A stretch of 41,054 bases of DNA from Bacteriovoracaceae bacterium. GTDB lineage: Bacteria > Bdellovibrionota > Bacteriovoracia > Bacteriovoracales > Bacteriovoracaceae. The stretch's first letter is position 1. Each line of letters opens with the position of its first letter. The stretch covers positions 1 through 41,054 of the forward strand of contig JAHDHG010000003.1 in assembly GCA_020631435.1 (NCBI GenBank). The letters run 5' to 3'. The notes under the pieces are model-generated. The model was not told where the DNA came from, did no database searches, and saw nothing but the letters and a program-made list of their open reading frames with translations. Positions 1 to 6,848 of the stretch are shown in pieces. A program made the translations under genes and the position numbers.

Positions 1-140
1 GAGTTACAAAGTTTATAGAAGCCTTCTACTATAATGTTTAGACATTCTTGAAGCTGCATGCTCGGCGACAAAGATTCTTAAGCAAAGTACCTTACCTTCC
101 TAGGGGCCAATGGATTGATAAAATTTTATAATTAAATTGT
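1..140. other. left-edge stretch without a recognised gene
   Basis: This is the stretch downstream of the first minus-strand gene. All plus-strand frames close within about 40 bases. One of them reads VTKFIEAFYYNV and then a stop, which could be the tail of a gene starting outside the window, but this cannot be supported. I see no tRNA fold, no clear terminator and no inverted repeat suggesting an element end. Confidence 0.3.
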
Positions 141-1052
141 TTACCAGCTTGCCCCTGAATTATTACTACCTGGATTAAACCAGCACAGAGGCCTAACCCC
201 AATGGCATCACCATTACTTCTAGAGCAAGTCCCTATATTGGGATCATCTTTATCGACCACAATATTATAATCAACGTCACATAAAGCACCTGCAAAATAA
301 GTATCTAAGCGACACTGAGGTTTAGGATGGTTATGCTTAGTTCTTTTAGCAATTTTTTCAGAAGGAGTATCAAATTTAGGAATAATTTTTCGATTGAAAC
401 TTATATTTTGCAAAAGTTTTGCAGTGCTAAGCCCAGCCATAGCACTTCTATAACAAAGAGATTGATTCTTTTTAGACTTGAAGTTTTTATAACATTCTTC
501 TTTAGCGATCTTAATATGAGACAAGTTTAGAGCTGCAAGACTCTTTTCTCTTTCATTCATTATTTTAAAGTTATCATCGTCTTTAAAAACTCTTCTTAAG
601 CATTTTAAACTGGCCCAATAATCTGATTGTCCTTCATTGCTTGCCCAAATTCTAACAAGCTGATGCATTTTCTTTCTTGGTGATCCACCAATATGATGAC
701 CTATTTCATGGCATAAAATAGCGTAAGTAGAATCCATTGTGTTGTCCTCGTGCCTAGCTAAACCGCCTAAAAATTGAACCTGAAAAATACTTTTTCCATT
801 TTCTACAGTTCTTGAAGCAAAAGCATTAACTTGATCATTTTCCCAAGAGTTAAAAATTCTTAACTCAGCATCGAAATCATTTTTAATAATTTCAGAATAA
901 ATAGAAAAAACTTTTTGAATTGCTAAGTCTAAATTCTTTCTTGATATACCTGTATTAAGAGTAGACCTTCTTATTTGCTTGCTATCGGGAGCAAAGATAC
1001 AAATATTTTGAGAAAAAGAAAGAATTGAAAAAAATAAAATAAAAGATTTCAT
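141..1052 (-). CDS. exported HExxH zinc metalloprotease, paralogue 3 of 3
   Basis: Probable secreted or periplasmic zinc metallopeptidase of 303 residues. The likely mature start follows a short signal peptide (MKSFILFFSILSFS). HEIGH near residues 115-119 gives the two His ligands and catalytic Glu. EGQSDYWA near 140 fits the ExxxD third-ligand motif of M48-like peptidases. Several Cys recur in all three paralogues (LCHE, LKCLRR, CRLDTYFAGALC, CSR/CWF), suggesting shared disulfides. The ORF track start at 1085 would translate through a terminator hairpin (MGSCIYCSCFF) and spoil the signal peptide, so I prefer the ATG at 1052, although it lacks a Shine-Dalgarno sequence. It is last in the protease cluster and closest to the copy at 1108-2061. 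The substrate is unknown; degradation of host, prey or environmental protein is a guess. Confidence 0.8.
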   Translation of the reverse strand: MKSFILFFSILSFSQNICIFAPDSKQIRRSTLNTGISRKNLDLAIQKVFSIYSEIIKNDFDAELRIFNSWENDQVNAFASRTVENGKSIFQVQFLGGLARHEDNTMDSTYAILCHEIGHHIGGSPRKKMHQLVRIWASNEGQSDYWASLKCLRRVFKDDDNFKIMNEREKSLAALNLSHIKIAKEECYKNFKSKKNQSLCYRSAMAGLSTAKLLQNISFNRKIIPKFDTPSEKIAKRTKHNHPKPQCRLDTYFAGALCDVDYNIVVDKDDPNIGTCSRSNGDAIGVRPLCWFNPGSNNSGASW

Positions 1053-1080
1053 AAAAAAACAGCTGCAATAAATGCAGCTG
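1053..1080 (-). terminator. intrinsic terminator between metalloprotease paralogues
   Basis: On the minus strand an 8-bp perfect stem CAGCTGCA/TGCAGCTG with a TTTAT loop is followed at once by seven T residues, 27 bases after the stop codon of the 1108-2061 gene. This is a standard Rho-independent terminator. It ends exactly at the ATG (1052) of the next gene, so transcription of that gene needs read-through or a promoter that places its start near the hairpin; a TATAAT lies just upstream at about 1094-1099. Confidence 0.8.
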
Positions 1081-1107
1081 CCCATTCAAATTAATTATAA
1101 GTGTTTA

Positions 1108-2061
1108 TTACCAACCAGCACCACCACCAGAATTTCCATTCGTTGGATTAAACCAACAAGAAGGCCTAACCCCAATAGTATCACCATTTAACTTAGAGCA
1201 TGCTCCAATATTTGGATCATCTGTATCTACATCTACCAAATAATCAACGTCACAAATAGCTCCTGCAAAATATGTATCTAATCTACACTGTGGTGCTGGG
1301 TGATTATGATTAGTTCTTCTAACAGATTTACTAGAAGGTGTTTCAAATTTTGGAAGGTCTTTATCAGATACATTTCCACCTAAAGATTTTAATAATCTAG
1401 CAGTACTATAACCTGCCATTGCCGCTCTATAACATAGTGATTGCTCTTTAGACTTAGTAAACTTCTCATTACACTTTTCTTTTGCAATCTTATTAACTGG
1501 TGACTTAACTTTCATTTCTTCGGTCATATCACCAGACTTATGAAGTTCTTCTCTAGCTTTCATAATTTCTTTATTGTTCATATCTTTAAATACTCTTCTT
1601 AAGCATTTTAAGGTTGCCCAATAATCTGATTGTCCTTCATTACTTGCCCAAGAATTTGCACCAAATCGACCACCTTTTCTAGGAGAACCACCAATATGAT
1701 GACCAATTTCATGACATAAAACTGCATAAACTGCATCTAAATTATTTGCCTTATGTCGAGCAAGGCCACCTAGATATTCTACATGAAAGACATTTTGTCC
1801 GCCTTCTTTCGTTCTTTTAGCAAATGCATTAGCAGTAGAACTTTTCCAATTATTTACAATCTTAAGTTTTGCATCAAACTCTTTTTCAATAATAGGACCA
1901 TAAACCTTCTTCACATCTTCAACAGCTTTTTTTACATCATCCTCAGCTACTCCAGTCTTTTCTTCAGGACCAATTTCTATATTACTCTCTGGAGCAAAGA
2001 CACATAAAGTTTCAGAAAATGCATTACTCAAAAAGAGTAACGATATCATTAATAGTTTCAT
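1108..2061 (-). CDS. exported HExxH zinc metalloprotease, paralogue 2 of 3
   Basis: A 317-residue exported metallopeptidase. I chose the start at 2061 (MKLLMISLLFLSNAFS) because it gives a clean signal peptide and has AAGGGGAG about 7 bases upstream; the longer ORF start at 2097 would bury the signal sequence. HEIGH lies near residues 117-121 and EGQSD near 142-146, the HExxH...ExxxD layout of M48-like gluzincins. It shares long identical stretches with the 141-1052 protein (for example YLGGLARH, NEGQSDYWA, CRLDTYFAGA), so the two look like a recent duplication, while 2460-3506 is more distant. It ends in a Gly-rich GGGAGW tail. The gene is followed directly by an intrinsic terminator. The family is recognised by motif only; the substrate is not known. 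Confidence 0.85.
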   Translation of the reverse strand: MKLLMISLLFLSNAFSETLCVFAPESNIEIGPEEKTGVAEDDVKKAVEDVKKVYGPIIEKEFDAKLKIVNNWKSSTANAFAKRTKEGGQNVFHVEYLGGLARHKANNLDAVYAVLCHEIGHHIGGSPRKGGRFGANSWASNEGQSDYWATLKCLRRVFKDMNNKEIMKAREELHKSGDMTEEMKVKSPVNKIAKEKCNEKFTKSKEQSLCYRAAMAGYSTARLLKSLGGNVSDKDLPKFETPSSKSVRRTNHNHPAPQCRLDTYFAGAICDVDYLVDVDTDDPNIGACSKLNGDTIGVRPSCWFNPTNGNSGGGAGW

Positions 2062-2080
2062 TTTATTTCTCCCCTTAAAA

Positions 2081-2455
2081 TTAAATGAACATTTCATTTA
2101 TAGAATGATTACAAAATAAATATCTAAAGTCGTCAGTAACTGTTTGAAAATTTAACTTTTTTATTTCTAATTTATTTTTATCGATAAAAATAATCTCTAA
2201 ACCCTTTGAATCATTGATTATTGATTTAGAATTTTTATTAATTTCTACTGTGTCATTAAAAACTTCTTGCGCACCAGCAAAAGTAATATTAGTTAAAACA
2301 GCTTTAAGATTACTAGTCAGAGTTAAATTAAATCCAGCATCTGCAAACTGAGGATCTGGCTTACATATTAGTTTTTTATTTTTAAAAGAAAGAGAGCTGC
2401 TATTGCAACTCTCTAAGCTAAGTAAAGCTATTAAAAATAGAATTACCTTTGTCAT
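2081..2455 (-). CDS. small putative lipoprotein in the metalloprotease cluster
   Basis: A 124-residue protein with a lipoprotein signal peptide: a hydrophobic stretch ending in LESC, a plausible lipobox with Cys17. The rest is Asn/Lys-rich with alternating hydrophobic residues, suggesting a small beta-rich domain; two further Cys (LIC, LFC) could form a disulfide. It lies 4 bases after the stop of metalloprotease 2460-3506 and about 20 bases before the start of the next one, so it should be co-transcribed with them. No family is recognised. An inhibitor, chaperone or anchoring partner for the proteases is conceivable from context but nothing in the sequence shows it. Confidence 0.65.
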   Translation of the reverse strand: MTKVILFLIALLSLESCNSSSLSFKNKKLICKPDPQFADAGFNLTLTSNLKAVLTNITFAGAQEVFNDTVEINKNSKSIINDSKGLEIIFIDKNKLEIKKLNFQTVTDDFRYLFCNHSINEMFI

Positions 2456-2459
2456 TTAA

Positions 2460-3506
2460 TTAGAAATATACTTCGACTTGACCTTCTTTGATACTAGAAG
2501 GGATCGTATTCATCAACCAAGAAGCGCCTTCACCTGGTTTATACCAACATCTGCTTCTTACACCTTCTTGGTTACCTCTATTAGTTTTCAATCTATTACA
2601 AACACCAGTGTTTGAGTCTGATTGTGAAACCTTTTCATCGTAAGATAAAATACATAAGGCACCCGCAAGATATGTATCCAATCTACATTGAGCTTCAGGA
2701 TGTGAAGAAAAAGTTCTGTCTACTTTTGATGAATCAGGAGTATCGAATTCTGGGAAATCAGGATCATTTCCTGAACCATCAGCTCTTGCAGCTGCTAGCA
2801 TTCTAGCAGTAGAAAGTGCTCCCATTGCAGCTCTTGTACAAAGAGCTACATCATCAACGTTGTCATAAACTGCTTCACATTTATTTACAACGTATTTAGA
2901 AACATTAGTCTTTCTCTTTTCAATTACATTTGTTGCATTTTTAAACTGCTTAAATCTTTCAGATAAAATCTTAACGTTATCATATTTTTCGTAAACTCTT
3001 TTAGCACACTTCATGGAAGCCCAGTAATCAGACTGACCTTCCACTGAAGACCAAGAGCTTCTACCGAAAAAACCAACATTTTTAGGAGCTCCACCAACAT
3101 GATGACCAATTTCATGACATAAAACAGTAACTAAGCCATCGACAGTCATTTCAGGATGTCTAGCTAGTCCACCCCAGATCTCTACATAGTATTCATTAGA
3201 AAAAAATGCTCTTCTTGCAAAAGCGTTAACTCTTTCATCTTTCCAATTGTTTACAATCTCAAGTATTCCACCAAATTCATCTTTAATTACCGGAGCATAA
3301 ACTTCATACACAGCAGCAATCACTTTATCCGTAGTCTCTTTTGATAAACCTGGAGTAGCAATAGTTCTTGATTTAAATTTTACAGCTGGAACCTTTAAAT
3401 CATTTTCAGGCAAGAACCCTTCACATAAATGTGAGCTATGATGAACAAATCCAATACTTAAAATTGAAATAGCTAAGATCGAAATCTTTATCCGTAAACC
3501 TTTCAT
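2460..3506 (-). CDS. exported HExxH zinc metalloprotease, paralogue 1 of 3
   Basis: A 348-residue exported metallopeptidase and first gene of the cluster. It has an N-terminal signal or anchor segment (about residues 7-22). HEIGHH spans residues 131-136 and VEGQSDYWAS begins near 155, the zinc-binding and third-ligand motifs. It shares the framework of the two downstream copies (VNNWK.., VNAFARR, GGLARHP, CRLDTYLAGALC) but is more diverged and has a longer C-terminus beyond the conserved CWYKPG. An AGGAGGG Shine-Dalgarno lies about 3-9 bases before the ATG, the best in the cluster, so strong translation is expected. It probably heads a transcript covering 3506 to 1108. Confidence 0.85.
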   Translation of the reverse strand: MKGLRIKISILAISILSIGFVHHSSHLCEGFLPENDLKVPAVKFKSRTIATPGLSKETTDKVIAAVYEVYAPVIKDEFGGILEIVNNWKDERVNAFARRAFFSNEYYVEIWGGLARHPEMTVDGLVTVLCHEIGHHVGGAPKNVGFFGRSSWSSVEGQSDYWASMKCAKRVYEKYDNVKILSERFKQFKNATNVIEKRKTNVSKYVVNKCEAVYDNVDDVALCTRAAMGALSTARMLAAARADGSGNDPDFPEFDTPDSSKVDRTFSSHPEAQCRLDTYLAGALCILSYDEKVSQSDSNTGVCNRLKTNRGNQEGVRSRCWYKPGEGASWLMNTIPSSIKEGQVEVYF

Positions 3507-3597
3507 TTACCCTCCTACTGGCATTGATCTAAAGGTAAAGATAATCCTAAGTAGTTCACTCGGAATTGACGATAAATGATTACTTTTATGATCTTAC

Positions 3598-3630
3598 ACA
3601 CTTTTTAAATTAAAATAATTTAAAAAGTGT
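3598..3630. terminator. AT-rich perfect hairpin, possible terminator
   Basis: ACACTTTTTAAATTA and its exact reverse complement flank an AAA loop, giving a 15-bp stem. It sits 30 bases past the stop codon of the 3661-4155 gene, upstream of the metalloprotease cluster. The T-run is inside the stem instead of after it, so it is either a weak bidirectional terminator or a regulatory palindrome in the leader or promoter of the 2460-3506 gene. Confidence 0.5.
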
Positions 3631-3660
3631 AAACTACTGAATTTACTTGATTAAATGAGT

Positions 3661-4155
3661 CTAGTTTCTATCAATCCCTAACAAGCCGTTTTTCATAGAT
3701 AGATTTGATTTACTTCCTAACCAAAGCAAATGAAAATCCTTCGCTAATTGATCACTCACAAAGGTAGATTTTTGCTTACCATTAGTAATAGAAATAGAAT
3801 TTTTCCCAACTAAAAGATCGAGAATCGTGCCTTCATTAATTTTAGAAACTACCTTTTTCCAAGACTTTAAGAGCTTTTTGCTATCTTCATTATACATCGA
3901 ATGTTTCTTGAAGCTTTTCACTATTGACTCCTCAAACTTATCATAAGGAATATCTCTCAAGAATCTCATTGTTACTCTTTTAGGAAACATAGATGCGATT
4001 TCTGTGACATTTTTACTTTTTCTTGGAAGATAGAGAGAAGCTTTATAAACATCAATATTAAAAACAGTCGCTTCCCTAATTCCAGAGCCATTTAGTTGAA
4101 GCTTTGGGTAATTTGCAAAAAGTAGAATAGGAAATATGAAAAAGATTTTAATCAT
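3661..4155 (-). CDS. chalcone-isomerase-like exported protein
   Basis: A 164-residue protein. A signal peptide (MIKIFFIFPILLFA) is followed by a domain with hallmarks of bacterial chalcone isomerase-like proteins: LNGSGIREATVF, then DVYKASLYLP, then a segment MRFLRDIPYDKF. Bacterial members of this fold are mostly periplasmic and of unknown role; chalcone isomerase activity should not be assumed. The ORF track begins at a TTG nine bases upstream; I prefer the ATG at 4155, which starts the signal peptide directly. It stands alone between the respiratory operon and the metalloprotease cluster, same strand, with a 72-base gap to the operon, so it may be transcribed from it by read-through. Confidence 0.75.
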   Translation of the reverse strand: MIKIFFIFPILLFANYPKLQLNGSGIREATVFNIDVYKASLYLPRKSKNVTEIASMFPKRVTMRFLRDIPYDKFEESIVKSFKKHSMYNEDSKKLLKSWKKVVSKINEGTILDLLVGKNSISITNGKQKSTFVSDQLAKDFHLLWLGSKSNLSMKNGLLGIDRN

Positions 4156-4227
4156 TTCATACAAATAAAAATCTTAAAGCAAAATGACAAATCGCAAAGT
4201 GTAATATTTGAATAATTTACAGAGTTT

Positions 4228-4425
4228 TTACTTACCGTGTCTTTTATCGTCTTTGATATAAATAAACAATTTAAGAACAACAAAGAAAACCATTAAAAAT
4301 AAAATTAATCCCCAAGTAGGAACCATTGTTTGGCTATACTCTACTGTCTCATGTTGCTTTCCAGGAAAGATTGGATGATAAGGACCAATATCTTTTTTTA
4401 CTACTTGATTAGTTTCTCCACTCAT
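4228..4425 (-). CDS. 65-residue single-helix membrane protein at the end of the oxidase operon
   Basis: A small protein with a hydrophilic N-terminus (about 35 residues, Pro/His-containing) and one transmembrane helix (WGLILFLMVFFVVLKLFIYI), ending in a charged KDDKRHGK tail. Its ATG overlaps the stop of the subunit IV gene (TAATG), so it is translationally coupled to the oxidase genes. No family is recognised. By position and size it is probably a small accessory subunit or assembly factor of the terminal oxidase, analogous to CcoQ-type peptides, but that is inferred from context only. Confidence 0.7.
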   Translation of the reverse strand: MSGETNQVVKKDIGPYHPIFPGKQHETVEYSQTMVPTWGLILFLMVFFVVLKLFIYIKDDKRHGK

Positions 4426-4703
4426 TACCTAGCTCCTGTTTCTAGCATTAACACCACAGCATAAATAAATGCAGAAATTGGGATTAATGCAATAAATTGC
4501 AACCATCTAGACTCAAATTCTAAATGCATATAATACCAACCTACTAAGCCGGCTTTAATAACAGCTAACATAGAAAGAGAACTTGCATGCCAAAAATATG
4601 ATAAAGGCATCTCTGGAACTGCGATCTCTATTGCAGTTAAAACTGCTAAAGCAAAAAAGATCCACATATATTTTTTAGTGTGAGAATGTGCTCCTTCGGC
4701 CAT
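4425..4703 (-). CDS. cytochrome c oxidase subunit IV (prokaryotic type)
   Basis: A 92-residue membrane protein with three hydrophobic helices (about 13-30, 39-58, 68-88). The segment AVIKAGLVGWYYMHLEFES closely fits the bacterial COX4/CyoD-like family, where a His lies in the second helix. The subunit stabilises the haem-copper oxidase core and is not catalytic. The gene lies 3 bases after SCO and overlaps the next small gene by one base, inside the oxidase operon. Confidence 0.88.
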   Translation of the reverse strand: MAEGAHSHTKKYMWIFFALAVLTAIEIAVPEMPLSYFWHASSLSMLAVIKAGLVGWYYMHLEFESRWLQFIALIPISAFIYAVVLMLETGAR

Positions 4704-4706
4704 AAA

Positions 4707-5375
4707 CTACTCCTTAACCTTATGAATTAGCTTATTAACTACTAACCCTAAGTCAATCATCATTTTATTAATATCGTCTTTTGTTTTTGAATATATTGAT
4801 CTAATTCTTCCTTCCTGATCAACTAAAAAAAATCTTTCAGAATGAGCTATGTCATACATAGATCCAGATTCTTCTTTATCTCCAACTGCAACTTTAAATC
4901 CATTGGTAATAAGATCATTTAATTTTTCTTCTGAGCCAGTCAAAAATTTCCAAACAAATGGGTTCGCTTTAATTTCTCTTGCATGTTGAAATAATTTTTT
5001 TGGCACATCTGTTTCAGGGTCAACAGTAAAAGAAACAATCGCAACTTTTGTCCCCAAACCCTTAATTCTTTTTTGTATAACTTTGGTCTCTTTCATTATT
5101 TCAGGACAGATTGTTGGGCAACTAGTGAAATGAAAGTTTGCAATATAAGGCTTACCTTTTAACTCCTTAGAACCAAAACTATCCCCGTTTTCATCAAGTA
5201 ATTCAAACTCAGGTAGTTGATAAAGAATTGGGAGAGGTGGAGGAAGTTCTCTATTTAAAGTTCTAACTATTGGAATTCCAAACAAGACAATACTAGCAAT
5301 TATCCAAAACCAAGGTTTAATTAAAAGCTTTTCAATAAAATTGTTCTGTCTTAGACCTTCAACGCTTGAATTCAT
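4707..5375 (-). CDS. SCO1/SenC-type copper chaperone
   Basis: A 222-residue membrane-anchored thioredoxin-fold protein that loads or reduces the CuA centre of cytochrome oxidase subunit II. A transmembrane helix lies at about residues 20-38. FHFTSCPTICPEI carries the CxxxC copper motif (Cys86, Cys90), and the third ligand His is in DIAHSERFFLVD. VSFTVDPETD is also characteristic of the family. Its start overlaps the stop of the dihaem cytochrome (TAATG). Placement beside subunits I, II and III fits CuA maturation. Confidence 0.93.
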   Translation of the reverse strand: MNSSVEGLRQNNFIEKLLIKPWFWIIASIVLFGIPIVRTLNRELPPPLPILYQLPEFELLDENGDSFGSKELKGKPYIANFHFTSCPTICPEIMKETKVIQKRIKGLGTKVAIVSFTVDPETDVPKKLFQHAREIKANPFVWKFLTGSEEKLNDLITNGFKVAVGDKEESGSMYDIAHSERFFLVDQEGRIRSIYSKTKDDINKMMIDLGLVVNKLIHKVKE

Positions 5376-6268
5376 TATTTAAAAAGTACCTTTTTTCTTT
5401 CTTCTTTACCTCTCATATCCATAAGATATTTTACATAATAAGACACGGCCCAAATCTCATGATCAGCTATAGTTTCTTTCCAAGCCGGCATACCAGTACC
5501 AGTTACACCTGCAGCTAATCTATAGGCTATATCTTCAACAGATGAAGCTGATCTTATTTTATGCCAAGTAAAATCAGGTGGAAGAAACTTCATCATTCTC
5601 TCTTCAGAATCATAAAAATAGTACTCAGATACCTGAAGCTTTGGTTGATATAAATCTTCGTCAAATTCATCTAAAGGTTCTCCATTATATTTTTCATTTA
5701 ATAAAGAAAGTTCATCTTTTGAGATATATGCTTTATGGCAGGTCTGACAATTTGCTAACATGTGATAAACCTCTTTACCCTTTGCTATTGCAGACTCTTT
5801 TCTTGCTATAGTAAATGGATCTTCTTCTAATTCAACAGGCTTCCCTACACTTCCATCTTTCACTTCCCAAACTTGAGGAGCAAAAGTTTTAATATATTGA
5901 GTAACAGCATAAGTTTGATCATCTGAGATATCCCACTTAAGCATTGCAGTTCCACTTAGACCATGTTTAATAATTCTTTTAAAGTCTTCATCTGTTGGTA
6001 GCTCACCATCTGCAACTAATCCGAATTTATACAAACCTTGCTTAAAATTTCTTGGAGCTGGAATCGATCCTTTAGCTGCTGGTCCATTTCCATCTCCTTC
6101 TCTACCGTGACATGCCATACAGTATTCAAGATAAACTTGCTTACCAAGGTTTAGCACATGTGCAGGAACTTTTTGATTGCCAACAAAAACCTTAGCTTGC
6201 TTAAAGCTTTCATTATCACCAGAGCAAGAAATAAGAAAAAACAGAAAAACAAAAATTGATATCTTCAT
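5375..6268 (-). CDS. dihaem c-type cytochrome lipoprotein
   Basis: A 297-residue lipoprotein with two class I cytochrome c domains. The signal peptide ends in LISC (lipobox, Cys15). Haem motif 1 is CMACH at about residue 50, with likely Met ligand in GTAMLKW; haem motif 2 is CQTCH at about 174, with Met in GTGMPAW. The architecture resembles dihaem electron carriers found with oxidases. The ORF track starts at a TTG; the ATG at 6268 follows an AAGG and gives the better signal peptide. It follows subunit III in the operon. As subunit II here lacks a fused cytochrome c domain, this lipoprotein is a good candidate for the direct electron donor to CuA, or for a docked oxidase subunit. Confidence 0.88.
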   Translation of the reverse strand: MKISIFVFLFFLISCSGDNESFKQAKVFVGNQKVPAHVLNLGKQVYLEYCMACHGREGDGNGPAAKGSIPAPRNFKQGLYKFGLVADGELPTDEDFKRIIKHGLSGTAMLKWDISDDQTYAVTQYIKTFAPQVWEVKDGSVGKPVELEEDPFTIARKESAIAKGKEVYHMLANCQTCHKAYISKDELSLLNEKYNGEPLDEFDEDLYQPKLQVSEYYFYDSEERMMKFLPPDFTWHKIRSASSVEDIAYRLAAGVTGTGMPAWKETIADHEIWAVSYYVKYLMDMRGKEERKKVLFK

Positions 6269-6278
6269 TATCAAAACC

Positions 6279-6848
6279 TTAAAATAAGAACATTGTTAAA
6301 AACATTAAAATCCAAACAATGCCCAAAAAATGCCAAAATTGTGAAATATGTTTAATTCGCAATTTATAATCATTATTTGAAAAATATTTATTAAAATTTA
6401 AAAGAAAAAATAACGCACAAATTCCCATCACTATATGAGCTGCATGTACCCAAGTAAATCCATGTAAAATTGATGAAAAAGTACCAGAACTTACAACTAA
6501 ACCAACATCATTCATATGAGACCAAAGCATCTTCTGAGAAACTAAAAATGCTATTCCAAGAACTATCGTTGTATATAAATTTATTTTTGCTTCTTTTTCA
6601 CTTTTCAAATTAAAAAATGTGGAAAAACGATGAAGGGTAAAACTACTAATCAAAATAAAAATAGTACTTAAACCAGGCCAAAGCATAGAGACAGATTCAA
6701 AGCCCATCGGAGGCCAATTCACTTCTTTAAATCTCAAGAGAGCATAAGATAAGAAAAGTGAAGCAAACAACATCACCCATGAGACCATTAAGATAGTAAA
6801 AGCTATCTCTTTAGGATGTTTCATATTTGATGTAGAGATTTTCTCCAT
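6279..6848 (-). CDS. cytochrome c oxidase subunit III family protein, second copy
   Basis: A 189-residue protein with about five transmembrane helices. It belongs to the haem-copper oxidase subunit III family: early EIAFTILMVSWVMLFASLF, then HGFTWVHAAHIVMGI and the terminal FWHFLGIVWILMFL. The last two are counterparts of GFHGLHVLTGVIYL and FWHFVDLVWILVF in the other subunit III of this operon (11397-12008). It starts at the base after the stop of subunit I. Two divergent subunit III genes in one operon is unusual: either both are in the enzyme, one replacing missing helices, or they are alternates. Sequence similarity between the two is low outside these motifs. Confidence 0.85.
   Translation of the reverse strand: MEKISTSNMKHPKEIAFTILMVSWVMLFASLFLSYALLRFKEVNWPPMGFESVSMLWPGLSTIFILISSFTLHRFSTFFNLKSEKEAKINLYTTIVLGIAFLVSQKMLWSHMNDVGLVVSSGTFSSILHGFTWVHAAHIVMGICALFFLLNFNKYFSNNDYKLRIKHISQFWHFLGIVWILMFLTMFLF

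Noticed and set aside
1-140. tRNA or mobile-element end at the left edge
   Set aside because: No cloverleaf, terminal inverted repeat or transposase motif can be seen.
1053-1085. N-terminal extension MGSCIYCSCFF of the 141-1085 ORF
   Set aside because: It is encoded by a terminator hairpin and would precede an otherwise normal signal peptide; the inner ATG at 1052 is preferred.
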